Shown here: positions 8,386 through 16,947 of the stretch, piece by piece
How positions within the stretch are numbered: position 1 is the stretch's first letter
How the letters are laid out: each line of letters starts with the position of its first letter
Assembly (NCBI RefSeq): GCF_014698965.1
Contig: NZ_JACXAE010000086.1
Span: forward strand, 1 to 64,000
Direction: 5' to 3'
From: Iningainema tapete BLCC-T55
Lineage (GTDB): Bacteria > Cyanobacteriota > Cyanobacteriia > Cyanobacteriales > Nostocaceae
DNA length: 64,000 nucleotides
The notes under the pieces: generated by a model
The model's input: the letters and a program-made list of their open reading frames with translations, nothing else
Told to the model about the DNA's origin: nothing
Databases searched by the model: none
Translations under genes and position numbers: made by a program

Positions 8386-10605
8386 ATGTCTCCTCTCGGC
8401 GTTGGTTCAAGTTACTCAACTAATACATTAACAACAGGAGAAGCCAAGCTGTGGATTTTACTGGTAGGTGTTAACGAATATCTTGATCCCAGCTTGCGTT
8501 CTTTGCGCTACCCAGCGTTAGATTGCCAAGGCTTAGGAGAAGCGCTCAATATTGCCACTCAAGCGTTTCCTAATAAAGAAGTGATTGTTCATAACGATTT
8601 AGCGGCACAACCTCCTACCTTGCAAATGGTTCGTGGCAGCTTGCACAGGATCGTATCACAATCTCAATCCCAAGACTCAATCTTGTTATACTTCTCTGGG
8701 CATGGAATGTTAGATCCGAATACTCAGCAGGCTGTACTATGTCTAGCAGATACCCACCAAGATGACTTGGTAGCTACAGGGTTAGGGATGCAAGAACTGG
8801 TGCGAATATTAGGGGCTAGTCCTGCCTACCAACAGTTAGTTTGTTTAGACACCTGTCATAGTGGTGACATGAGATTGTTGCGGGGACGTGGAGTGGCTAG
8901 AGATGCAGTCGCCGAGATGCCCAATCCCACAACACAAATGATGGAAGTTTTGAGACAACGTGCTGCTCAAAGTAAGGGATTTTGCGCTTTGCTATCCTGC
9001 GATCAAGGACAACAGTCTTGGGAGTTTCCAGAATTAGGACATGGAGTCTTCACTTACTATTTAATGCAGGGACTATTGGGTGGAGCGGCTGATGCACATG
9101 GAATGATTGAAGCCGACGGACTTTACAAATATGTTTACCGCCAGACATTACAGTATATTAATAAATTAAATCAGCAACTGCGTATAGTTAACGAGCAAAA
9201 GCTCAACCGTGGCGATAGTAATCTCCTTCCAGAATATCCTCTACAAACACCGAAACGAATTGTAGAAGGCGTAGGAGAGTTAATAGTTGGATTTAAGTCG
9301 GCAGAAGCTGAAGCTCACGAGCAGCGGCGTGCGCTGATTATTGATGGACTTTCAAACAAGAAAACTACGATTAACTTGAGTCTATTATTAGGTGGCTCTG
9401 GTGGTTTTGAGGTGGAATATTTTCCGCAAAAAGACCAAAATTCAGATCTACGCTCAACAATCCAAGGATTTACTCGTTGCCAGGGTGAAGCAGAAACAAA
9501 ACCCGCAACGCTTGGGACAATAAAAAATAAACATACGTCCTTATTATATATACGTGGGCAAATCGAAGAAATTGAAGATGGAGAAGCCTGGTTAATTTTA
9601 GGTGATGATATGCGTCTGAGTCGTTCTTGGTTAAGACAAGAGCTACGCCGCGCAAAAACTCAACAAATAATTATTTTGGATTTAATTATCTCAGATTCTT
9701 CTGCTGCTTCTATAGAGAATTGGATAGAAGATTTGCAAAGTGACCCAGACCGTGGACAATGTTTAATAGTCGCGGCAACAAGATCTGATGAGCCAGAATT
9801 ATTTTCCCAAATAATTTTACAAACACTTGTTGCAGTAAATCCGCAAACTGGATTACCAGTTGCTAAATGGATTACTCAATTACAAACGCTTTCACAAGCT
9901 AAAGGAATTAACTTACATACCTGGCTCTCAGGTGCGCAAGCAGTAATTGATATTTTACCTGGTAATATTAGCACGATTGTTCAAAATTTTCGTGAGCTAA
10001 AAGAACCTAAAGTTCAAGAAAACAAACAAGAAAGCAACAAACAAGAAGGCAAGAAAAACTTGTTTCAGAATGTTCTATCTTTTTCTACTAACTTATCTTC
10101 ACGTCCCTCACAAAAGCCGTCTCCTACTCAGTTAGATGTTAATGTCTCAGTAACCAAACAACCTCAAAATTCATTACTAAGCTCAGAACAATATGCCAAC
10201 TTGGAACAGTTACTGAAGCAAACAATAGGCCCGATTGCGCCGAAAATTTTACAAAAAGCTGTGATGCAGGCAGCAAATTGCCAAGAATTAGTGGAAAATT
10301 TAGCTACCTACTTAGTGCCTCAGCAACAAAAAGAATTTTCAAAACGGGCAACAGCTATAGTTTCAGTTCACAATCCATTATCTCAATCGTCAAAAGGGCA
10401 ATATCAAGTAATTGATGCCAACTTTATCAGTAAATGTGAGCGTGAGTTGGCTTATTTAATTGGTCCGATCGCTAATTTTCTCATTACAGAAGTTTTACAA
10501 TCTCACCCGCAAATTTCCCTCACAGAATTTGTCAATAAGTTAGCTAAGGAAATTCCCGAACCAAAACAAGCTCTGGAGTTTGAGCGACGCATTTTAGATC
10601 AATAG
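8386..10605 (+). CDS. Caspase-family (metacaspase-like) protease with two C-terminal adaptor-like repeats
   Basis: 739 residues. The N-terminal 250 residues form a peptidase C14 (p20-like) domain with the catalytic dyad visible: His106 in LYFSGHGML and Cys157 in LVCLDTCHSG. A middle part (about 310-530) contains a second region with ALIIDGLS and LLYIRGQ motifs that I do not recognise. A lysine/glutamine-rich linker (about 545-600) leads to two copies of the domain also found in the kinase at 3857-5368, with cores LKQTIGPIAPKILQKAV and LAYLIGPIANFLITEVL. No signal peptide or membrane segment is seen. Bacterial caspases act in cell-death or conflict responses, and substrates here are unknown. 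It is divergent from the sigma/DUF1822/kinase group. Confidence 0.9.
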   Translation: MSPLGVGSSYSTNTLTTGEAKLWILLVGVNEYLDPSLRSLRYPALDCQGLGEALNIATQAFPNKEVIVHNDLAAQPPTLQMVRGSLHRIVSQSQSQDSILLYFSGHGMLDPNTQQAVLCLADTHQDDLVATGLGMQELVRILGASPAYQQLVCLDTCHSGDMRLLRGRGVARDAVAEMPNPTTQMMEVLRQRAAQSKGFCALLSCDQGQQSWEFPELGHGVFTYYLMQGLLGGAADAHGMIEADGLYKYVYRQTLQYINKLNQQLRIVNEQKLNRGDSNLLPEYPLQTPKRIVEGVGELIVGFKSAEAEAHEQRRALIIDGLSNKKTTINLSLLLGGSGGFEVEYFPQKDQNSDLRSTIQGFTRCQGEAETKPATLGTIKNKHTSLLYIRGQIEEIEDGEAWLILGDDMRLSRSWLRQELRRAKTQQIIILDLIISDSSAASIENWIEDLQSDPDRGQCLIVAATRSDEPELFSQIILQTLVAVNPQTGLPVAKWITQLQTLSQAKGINLHTWLSGAQAVIDILPGNISTIVQNFRELKEPKVQENKQESNKQEGKKNLFQNVLSFSTNLSSRPSQKPSPTQLDVNVSVTKQPQNSLLSSEQYANLEQLLKQTIGPIAPKILQKAVMQAANCQELVENLATYLVPQQQKEFSKRATAIVSVHNPLSQSSKGQYQVIDANFISKCERELAYLIGPIANFLITEVLQSHPQISLTEFVNKLAKEIPEPKQALEFERRILDQ

Positions 10606-10682
10606 AAATCGACCGAATTTAATTGTTTGTTGTCGATAATTATTGTAGAGACGTTCCATAGAACGTCTCTGAGCTTGTTTTT
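10603..10682. repeat. Palindromic repeat of the GTAGAGACG family, possible terminator
   Basis: A 10-base stem, AGAGACGTTC at 10647-10656 and GAACGTCTCT at 10661-10670 with loop CATA, followed by GAGCTTGTTTTTT. The T-run makes it a plausible terminator for the caspase gene. The preceding segment, ATCGACCGAATTTAATTG near 10610-10626, also occurs next to the palindrome at 28750, on the other strand. Confidence 0.65.
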
Positions 10683-11572
10683 TACGGATGATTTTTATTT
10701 AACATATTGAGAGCAATTTCTAAACTATACCTCATCCGATTAAATGCTTCTGCTAAATTGCCAATTTCATCTTTAGACTGTTTACCAAAATTGGCATTCA
10801 TATCACCTACACTAACTTGTTCCGCTACAGTAGCAATTCTTTTAATCCGCTGCAGCACAGTCGTTTTCAACAACTGATTCATAATAATCACGAGGGCTGT
10901 AAAAATCAGCCCAATTACTCCTACGATCAAAACCAATGCCTGATTTGCTTGTGTAAAAATATCTTGAGCCGGAACATAAATAATTTGAGCTGCAACAATT
11001 TGGTTCAGCTTCCACCCCATACCATTATCTTTTCCGTAAGTCGCTATTTGACTTTTTGGTGCTTCTCGATAAGTGGTATGACAGCGCAAGCAACTTTGCT
11101 GTTCTATTATAAAAGGTCTGGCGCTGTAAAACAGTTTTTCTCCGCCTAAATTTCGGTAGCCGGATTTTGTTTTTAAACTGGTATTTAGCTGAAATTCTTC
11201 CACAATCTTCGTTTCAAATTCGTCAGCTTTATCTCGCGGATTTGTTGGATTCGGTGCCGCGTCTTTGTAGGCAAAATGCGCATATTCTTTGTTTTTACGG
11301 AAAAGTTCAAATGTCTCTCTAGTGGCAAATGTTGGTATGGCTTCTGAGATGAACTGCTTTTGAGTGTCTAATTGGGGTAACAACAAAGGTTGTAGGCGAT
11401 TATTGGTGTAGACTCTTACCGAGTTGGCAACTTGCATCAGAAGCAAAGCTTTAGAGTTTACTGCATTCTCTGCTTGTTTTTGGAGTACATTTGACAAAGC
11501 GATACCACTAATTAAAATACCGCACAAAAAAACTATAATTAAACTTAAATTAACTTTAGTTCCTATTTTCAT
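10682..11572 (-). CDS. Membrane heme-sensor-like protein (DUF3365/Tll0287-like plus HAMP), copy 1
   Basis: 296 residues: a TM helix (about 9-30), an extracytoplasmic DUF3365-type domain with a c-type heme motif CLRCH at 161-165, a second TM helix (about 208-232), and a HAMP domain ending in KDEIGNLAEAFNRMRYSLE. The protein stops right after HAMP, with no kinase, cyclase or methyl-accepting output domain. A close paralogue lies at 12636-13526 and a PhnD-like lipoprotein gene sits between them on the other strand. It probably senses redox, NO or another ligand at the heme and passes the signal by dimerising with another protein (inference). Confidence 0.85.
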   Translation of the reverse strand: MKIGTKVNLSLIIVFLCGILISGIALSNVLQKQAENAVNSKALLLMQVANSVRVYTNNRLQPLLLPQLDTQKQFISEAIPTFATRETFELFRKNKEYAHFAYKDAAPNPTNPRDKADEFETKIVEEFQLNTSLKTKSGYRNLGGEKLFYSARPFIIEQQSCLRCHTTYREAPKSQIATYGKDNGMGWKLNQIVAAQIIYVPAQDIFTQANQALVLIVGVIGLIFTALVIIMNQLLKTTVLQRIKRIATVAEQVSVGDMNANFGKQSKDEIGNLAEAFNRMRYSLEIALNMLNKNHP

Positions 11573-11606
11573 GATTCTTTTTTTTACTAAAAATAACTAG
11601 GAGGCT

Positions 11607-11642
11607 AAGATCCCCGACTTCGTAAAAGTTGTCGGGGATCTT
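11607..11642. repeat. 12-bp perfect inverted repeat
   Basis: AAGATCCCCGAC at 11607-11618 pairs with GTCGGGGATCTT at 11631-11642 across a 12-base loop. It lies between two divergent genes, so it does not end either. It is either a leader hairpin, a bidirectional regulatory element or a dispersed REP-like repeat. Confidence 0.6.
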
Positions 11643-11755
11643 GTTGTTTACGAATGATTTAGGATTGCTATATACATTTTATTGTAAGATAATGATTGAC
11701 ATTGTTAGATAATAACAAGGTGTCATGTCAGACAAATATTAGCTAAAAACTGTTG

Positions 11756-12613
11756 ATGTCGTCCCTACTTTCCCGCCGTTTATTTATTCTACAGATGCTT
11801 CTGCTTATAACTGCCTGTGCAGAAGAGGAAACATCAAATCAACAACTAGAGTTAGTGCTTGGCGTGATTAGCTATGAAGAAGGAAAACAAACACTAGAAA
11901 GATTTGCTCGCTTTCGCAATTACTTGGGTGAAAAACTCAGAGCAATAATTCAATTAGAACCAGCTTTTAGTCAAAATTTAGCGCTTGAGCGTATTCAGAA
12001 CCGTGATTGGTCATTAGTTTTTGCTCCTGCGGGTTTGGCAGCAATTGCCAGCGCTAATTATCAATATTTACCAATTTTCCCTCTCCAGATAGAGGGCGCG
12101 TCACGTTCGATCTTTGTTGTTCGTAAAGATAGTCATTTGCGACAATTGAAAGATTTACAAGGTAAAGTAGTAGCTCTCGGTCAACCCGGTTCCGCCGCTG
12201 GATATTATTATCCATTGTACCATCTTTATGGTTTCACATTAGCATCTATCTTATTTTCTCCTACACCGAAAACAGTGCTTGAATGGGTAGCACAAGGAAA
12301 GGCAGCGGCTGGTACTATTTCCTTGGAGGAATTTAATTTGTATAAGACACAATTAGGTGCAGCAGAGTTTCGCATATTATTCTCAAGTTCTCAAAACGTT
12401 CCACCAGGTGCTGTTTTGATTGGACCAAATGTTGAAAGAAATCGTCAAGAGAGAATTCGCAGTTATATGAAAAATGCTCCTCCTAATTTGGTTGCAGACG
12501 TTGGATATTTACCAAACGCAGACGCACCCAATTATCAAGATATGATTTCTATCGTCAAACGGGTAACATCTATTGCTGATCGTCTTAATGCCAAACCTGT
12601 TCGCCTATTTTGA
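11756..12613 (+). CDS. PhnD-like substrate-binding lipoprotein
   Basis: 285 residues of the phosphate/phosphite/phosphonate-binding (PhnD/SsuA) family. The ATG at 11756 is preferred over the TTG three bases upstream. A lipoprotein signal ends at LLITAC, with Cys21 as the lipidated residue. Family motifs include LKDLQGKVVALGQPGSAAGY and TISLEEF. No permease or ATPase gene is nearby. Instead it lies between two DUF3365-HAMP sensors, so it may serve as a periplasmic sensing partner rather than for uptake (inference). The ligand cannot be told. Confidence 0.82.
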   Translation: MSSLLSRRLFILQMLLLITACAEEETSNQQLELVLGVISYEEGKQTLERFARFRNYLGEKLRAIIQLEPAFSQNLALERIQNRDWSLVFAPAGLAAIASANYQYLPIFPLQIEGASRSIFVVRKDSHLRQLKDLQGKVVALGQPGSAAGYYYPLYHLYGFTLASILFSPTPKTVLEWVAQGKAAAGTISLEEFNLYKTQLGAAEFRILFSSSQNVPPGAVLIGPNVERNRQERIRSYMKNAPPNLVADVGYLPNADAPNYQDMISIVKRVTSIADRLNAKPVRLF

Positions 12614-12635
12614 TGATCGTTTTCACCAAATTTTC

Positions 12636-13526
12636 CTACTTCTGATTTTTATTTAACATATTGAGAGCAATTTCTAAACTATACTTCATTCGATTAAACG
12701 CTTCAGCTAAATTACCGATTTCATCTTTAGATTGTTGATCGAAATTGGCATTCATATCGCCTACGCTAACTTGTTCTGCCACAAGAGCAATTCTTTTAAT
12801 CGGCTTTAGCACAGTTTTTTTCAACAATTGATTCATGACGATAAGAATGGCGGTAAAAATAATTGCGAGTACTCCGAGTATGAGAATTAATGCCTGATTC
12901 GCACTTCTGAAAATCTGTTCAGCCGGAACATAAATAATTTGAGTTCCCAGAATTTCATTGAGCTTCCACCCAAAACCATTGTCTTTTCCGTAAGTGACAA
13001 TTTGACTTTTTGGAGCCTGTTCGGGAGTAGTATGACAACGCAGACAACTTTGCTCGTGAATTACAAAAGGTTGGGCGCTATAAAACAGTTTTTCTCCAGA
13101 TACATTTTGGAAACCATATTTGGTTTTTAAACCTGGATTTTGCCGAAATTCTTCCACAATCTTCGTTTCAAATTCGTTAGCTTTATCTCGCAAATTTGTT
13201 GGATTCAGTACGGCATCTTTATGGATAAAATTCGCATACTCTTGGTTTTTTCGTAAAAGTTCAAATACCTCTCTAGTGGCAAATGATGGTATTGAGTCTG
13301 GGATGAACTGTTCTTGAGTCTCTTCTTTCTGTGCTAACAAGGGATGTACGCGCTGGTTGGTATAGTATCTAAATGAGTTGGCAATTTGCATCAGAGTCTC
13401 GGCTTTAGAGGTAACCTCATTCTCGGCTTTTGTTTGTAGTACATTTGAAAGAGCGATCGCACTAATTAAAATACCGCCGAGAAAAACTATGATTAAAATT
13501 AGATTAACCTTAGTTCCTATTTTCAT
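12636..13526 (-). CDS. Membrane heme-sensor-like protein (DUF3365/Tll0287-like plus HAMP), copy 2
   Basis: 296 residues, collinear with the copy at 10682-11572 and about three-quarters identical by eye. It has the same TM helix, DUF3365-type domain with CLRCH heme motif near residue 161, second TM helix and terminal HAMP. The most divergent parts are the first TM and the ligand-domain surface. It converges on the PhnD-like gene with a 22-base gap. The C-terminus again lacks any output domain. Retention of two copies around one binding protein suggests a heteromeric receptor (inference). Confidence 0.85.
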   Translation of the reverse strand: MKIGTKVNLILIIVFLGGILISAIALSNVLQTKAENEVTSKAETLMQIANSFRYYTNQRVHPLLAQKEETQEQFIPDSIPSFATREVFELLRKNQEYANFIHKDAVLNPTNLRDKANEFETKIVEEFRQNPGLKTKYGFQNVSGEKLFYSAQPFVIHEQSCLRCHTTPEQAPKSQIVTYGKDNGFGWKLNEILGTQIIYVPAEQIFRSANQALILILGVLAIIFTAILIVMNQLLKKTVLKPIKRIALVAEQVSVGDMNANFDQQSKDEIGNLAEAFNRMKYSLEIALNMLNKNQK

Positions 13527-13568
13527 GGTGATTATTTTGACTGAATCTAAAATAAATCAAAAAGTTCA

Positions 13569-15245
13569 TTAGTCGATCGCGAACATGAATGTCATCGTAT
13601 CTTTGCGACCGAAACCAATACGAATACCCGGTTTTAACTTGTACCAAACACCCGGTATTACTGGATAATTGTTAATAAAAGTGCCGTTAGCACTGTTCAC
13701 ATCTTGGATATAGTAATCATCACCATCATAACGAATCTGAGCGTGAACTCGTGAAATAACTCCAGAATTGGGGAAATCTGTAAGATCAACTTCAGGGACA
13801 ATCATAGCGCTCGACTTACCGATATTAATTACCTGAAAATGTTCCGGCAATTCAATTAACCGATTAGTTTCAACATGTAATAGCTGTGCATGCGGAATTG
13901 TTGGCGTTGCAGGAAGAAAAGATGTAAAGCTTTGTGTAGTCTCCGTTGTAGGGCGAAAAGATGTAGGGATTTGTGGAATTTCCGTTGGTTCCTCACCACG
14001 ATTTGGTATTGGTAGCTGTAGAGTTTTGGCAGTGAAATCAAATATTTTCGTAGTGAGCGCGTAATTAAAAATCGCAAATGAAATCAGGGCAATAACACTG
14101 CTGGCAAAAAATACTGCTTGTATTCCCCAAGCAAAGATTGCTAAGCTGCCCAGAAACGGACCAAGTGTCTGTCCCCATGACATAATTGAGGTATTTACCG
14201 CCATAAATCCCGCCCGAGATTCTTGTACAGAAAGTCCTGCTAACAGTGCTTGGGAGGATGGAAGCGCAATCCCTTGAGCAGCCCCTAGTAAAAACAGTGG
14301 GATGAATAGCAACCAAAAGTTAGGCATCAGAGGGAGAAGTAACAGGGCGACTGCAAACAGAATAAAAGAGAGTTTGATCAGTTTGATTTCCGAGATTTTT
14401 TCAGTCAAACGCCCCAATTGAGCAGCAAAGAGCGCCAGCGCAATCGACATACTTGTTAGCAGCAAGCCATTTACCGCATCTGTTGTCCGGAACTTATTTG
14501 CTGCCAAGAATGGGATATAGGTTAAACATAAAGTTTGCAGCAAGAACAGAGACATTACCGCAAACAACAGCCCTAGTACGTGACGATTGTTTATGCTGCT
14601 CCAGGTAGTTTGGAGATAAGATTTGAGTTGAAATTTCTCTGTGTTTGGCGCTCGCCTTGGTAATCTTAGTCCTACCAAAACCACAAATGTCAGGGGAATC
14701 GCCAGTAATCCCAGTAAAAATGTATACCGCCAGTTAAACTCCCCTAATATCCCACCAACTAGAGGAAAAATTGCCCCACTCATACCAATAATCCCGGCAT
14801 TAACTGCCATCGCCATGCCTAACGTTCTCCCGCGATAAAGATCGCCGATTACGGTCAGTTGTAAGGGTTCCAAGCTAGCAGCACCAATACCTTGTAGAAA
14901 TCTTCCGCCTAAATGAGTCGTGAAAATAGATGAAAAGCCACTTAACCCAGCACCTAAGGCAAACACTAGCAACGAAGGAATCAGGACTTGTTTTCTGCCT
15001 AAAATGTCAGCTAAAATGCCAAATATTGGAGTAATAATCGCACCAGGCACTTGAAAAAGTGTTGATATCCATGAAGCTTCAGCTTCTGTAACTTTAAAAA
15101 ATTCTTGTATGGTTGGCAATGCCGGATTATAAAGAGTTCCCCCTAAAATTCCGATCAATGTTACAAAATTTACAATTAAAAAATTCTTATCTCGAAAGAT
15201 GTTGGTTGAGCTTTTTGGTTGGCTTGCTGTAGTTGGCTGATTCAT
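13569..15245 (-). CDS. MFS transporter fused to a C-terminal FHA domain
   Basis: 558 residues. The N-terminal 400 are a major-facilitator drug-exporter type (start near FLIVNFVTLIGILGGTLYNP; motif A-like GILADILGRKQVLIP; about 12 membrane helices). After a linker rich in Pro/Thr/Glu (about 405-460) follows an FHA domain (about 465-558) with SSAMIVPE, GVISRVHAQIR and SANGTFINN. FHA domains bind phosphothreonine, so transport may be controlled by Ser/Thr phosphorylation. It is the last gene of the minus-strand run containing the bisindole genes, 53 bases after ridA, and is a candidate product exporter (inference). Confidence 0.9.
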   Translation of the reverse strand: MNQPTTASQPKSSTNIFRDKNFLIVNFVTLIGILGGTLYNPALPTIQEFFKVTEAEASWISTLFQVPGAIITPIFGILADILGRKQVLIPSLLVFALGAGLSGFSSIFTTHLGGRFLQGIGAASLEPLQLTVIGDLYRGRTLGMAMAVNAGIIGMSGAIFPLVGGILGEFNWRYTFLLGLLAIPLTFVVLVGLRLPRRAPNTEKFQLKSYLQTTWSSINNRHVLGLLFAVMSLFLLQTLCLTYIPFLAANKFRTTDAVNGLLLTSMSIALALFAAQLGRLTEKISEIKLIKLSFILFAVALLLLPLMPNFWLLFIPLFLLGAAQGIALPSSQALLAGLSVQESRAGFMAVNTSIMSWGQTLGPFLGSLAIFAWGIQAVFFASSVIALISFAIFNYALTTKIFDFTAKTLQLPIPNRGEEPTEIPQIPTSFRPTTETTQSFTSFLPATPTIPHAQLLHVETNRLIELPEHFQVINIGKSSAMIVPEVDLTDFPNSGVISRVHAQIRYDGDDYYIQDVNSANGTFINNYPVIPGVWYKLKPGIRIGFGRKDTMTFMFAID

Positions 15246-15298
15246 AATTTTTATTTAGTGACTAATAGTTTACTTGATAATTCTGGTAATTTAATTAT

Positions 15299-15697
15299 TT
15301 ACAGAGGGTTGAACGCTATACATTCGATTTCCACTCGTGCATTTAAAGCTAAACCGCTTGCTCCTAACGCACTTCTTGCAGGTAATCTTGAAGGCGAGAA
15401 ATAAGCAAGATAAATCTCGTTCATTGCGCCCCACTCTTTTATATCCGCAAGCATGATCTTGCATTGAATTAGCCGATCAATAGATGAACCATGCCGTTCC
15501 AGAATACGTTTAATATTCTCCATCGTTTGTTTTGTCTCAGCTTTGATTCCTCCACTGACAAGTTGTTTCTTTCCGGGAATGTTGCCGATTACTCCTGAGA
15601 GGTAAAGCATATTACCCACACGTACTGCTTCTGAAAAGGGAAGATTTATAGAAGTTGTCTCAACAGAGGTGAGATATTCTACTGTATTATCTGACAT
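15299..15697 (-). CDS. RidA-family (YjgF/UK114) protein
   Basis: 132 residues of the RidA family, cytosolic trimeric proteins that hydrolyse reactive enamines and imines. Family segments seen are MLYLSGVIGNIPG near residue 32 and ARSALGASGLALNARVEIEC near 108-127, including the Arg that in active RidA contacts the substrate carboxylate. It lies 53 bases upstream of the MFS-FHA gene on the same strand. Two L-amino-acid oxidases encoded upstream would make 2-imino acids, which is the kind of substrate RidA acts on. Confidence 0.88.
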   Translation of the reverse strand: MSDNTVEYLTSVETTSINLPFSEAVRVGNMLYLSGVIGNIPGKKQLVSGGIKAETKQTMENIKRILERHGSSIDRLIQCKIMLADIKEWGAMNEIYLAYFSPSRLPARSALGASGLALNARVEIECIAFNPL

Positions 15698-15824
15698 TTT
15701 TTGCTGATTTTTGCTGATTGTTTTACTGTCTAGCTTTTACACTATAAGATAAAGTAGTACTCAAAAAAATGACAGTGATAAAAAAAGATGTAAACTTCAT
15801 TTCAGTTTCCGCAGCATATTAAAA

Positions 15825-15884
15825 ATTGTTAACTGTTAATTGTTGTGTTCAATTAACTATTAACAATTAACAATTAACAATTAA
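15825..15884. repeat. AT-rich heptad repeat hairpin (STRR-like)
   Basis: Tandem TTAACAA/TTAATTG heptads arranged as a hairpin: ATTGTTAACTGTTAATTG on the left, AACTATTAACAATTAACAAT on the right. Similar blocks lie at 19510, 59085, 62079 and 63474. This is the short tandemly repeated repetitive sequence type known in heterocystous cyanobacteria. Confidence 0.7.
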
Positions 15885-15907
15885 ACTAATCCGCTAGAAG
15901 CAACAGC

Positions 15908-16429
15908 TTAAGATTTTTCTACTAAGCTGGAATCACTTTTAGTTTTCCTTAAGCCAAAGAGAACAATCAAACAGCTTAAGAAGATAAAGTTACTGATGCC
16001 TTTGATCGCGATTTCGGTGCTAGTTTCCAGCCAAGGAATACCTTCAGGTAATCCCATCGCCGTAATAATAAACATCCTGCTTAAACCAAATGCTGCACCC
16101 AAAAACTCGGCAATCATACCAACATAAGCACTGATGAGAAGCATCCAAAAATTTACTCTAGCAACCCAAAGTGGTAACTTGAGGTGTGGGTAGCTTAGAC
16201 CGATAACAGCTAAGAAAACTCCTTGTGTAATTCCGAGCAAATGGGTAGCTAGTCCTGCACGTGGATTAGCATACAAGGGTAAGAATAGACCGGCAACAAA
16301 TCCTAATAAACTAATAAAAATACCATGCCAAAGAAGTCCACGTCTAAAATCTTCACTCTGAATGCTATCCATCACATTAGATGGCGTTCCTAATAAATTA
16401 GATTGAGAAGGTGTCTCAAGGGTACTCAT
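15908..16429 (-). CDS. Four-helix membrane protein, hydroxylaminobenzene-mutase (HAB) like
   Basis: 173 residues from the ATG at 16427-16429, which has GGAGGAAAA directly upstream. An ATG 15 bases further up would read through that ribosome-binding site. Four membrane segments are visible (about 30-50, 65-85, 95-115, 140-160). The segment LYANPRAGLATHLLG resembles the HabA/HabB hydroxylaminobenzene mutases, which rearrange an aryl hydroxylamine to an aminophenol. I base this on remembered family similarity only. It lies inside the minus-strand run between ridA and the mini peptidoglycan-binding genes. An aromatic-N-oxide tailoring role is possible but speculative. Confidence 0.6.
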   Translation of the reverse strand: MSTLETPSQSNLLGTPSNVMDSIQSEDFRRGLLWHGIFISLLGFVAGLFLPLYANPRAGLATHLLGITQGVFLAVIGLSYPHLKLPLWVARVNFWMLLISAYVGMIAEFLGAAFGLSRMFIITAMGLPEGIPWLETSTEIAIKGISNFIFLSCLIVLFGLRKTKSDSSLVEKS

Positions 16430-16599
16430 TTTTCCTCCATTCATGTGAAGTAAAAAGCTATCTAAGTTTGCTACTAGGTGGTTACTTCTAACTTAAGGTG
16501 AACAAAAATTTTTTTGTTTGAGGTACTTGTTTACCGATAATACAATACTACAAATAAGGCATTTCAGCAACCGTATTCATCGGCAAAGATCTCCTCTGC

Positions 16600-16659
16600 T
16601 CCCCTGAAAAAGGGGGATTTGATACCTCCCCGATTAAGAGGGGTTGGGAGGATCAAATC
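16600..16659. repeat. REP-like double hairpin
   Basis: CCCCT GAAAA AGGGG at 16601-16615 is followed by a larger hairpin: GATTTGAT at 16616-16623 and CCTCCC at 16625-16630, pairing with GGGAGGATCAAATC at 16646-16659. It lies between the last mini peptidoglycan-binding gene and the HAB-like gene. The C/G-rich arms resemble the palindromes found inside the WD40 gene at 55716-58256. Confidence 0.55.
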
Positions 16660-16716
16660 TATAAGATTGAAGCATCGTGGCTTGGGCTATCAACCCGTGT
16701 GGCGATCGCTTAAAAA

Positions 16717-16947
16717 TTACGCAGGAGGACCACCTAATTTTTGACCAGTTTGAGGTCCAACAACACCATCTGCTGTTAAGCCGTTGTCCTGTTGGAATTT
16801 TTTCACAGCATTTTCGGTTGTTGCATCAAAACTGCCGTTAACTGCACCTGCGTCAAGATATCCCTTTGCTGATAGATCGCGTTGTAGTCCCTCGACAATT
16901 GGACCTGTGGAACCTAGTTTTAAAGTTGGAGGTACGTTACCACTCAT
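16717..16947 (-). CDS. Mini peptidoglycan-binding-domain protein, copy A
   Basis: 76 residues consisting of little more than one PG_binding_1 domain: LKLGSTGPIVEGLQRDL, then AVKKFQQDNGLTADGVVG and PQTGQKLGG. There is no signal peptide and no attached hydrolase domain, which is unusual for this family. The ribosome-binding site AGGAGAAACAGAAC precedes the ATG. It is nearly identical to copy B at 17092-17316, apart from the first few residues and one Ile/Met change. Confidence 0.85.
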   Translation of the reverse strand: MSGNVPPTLKLGSTGPIVEGLQRDLSAKGYLDAGAVNGSFDATTENAVKKFQQDNGLTADGVVGPQTGQKLGGPPA

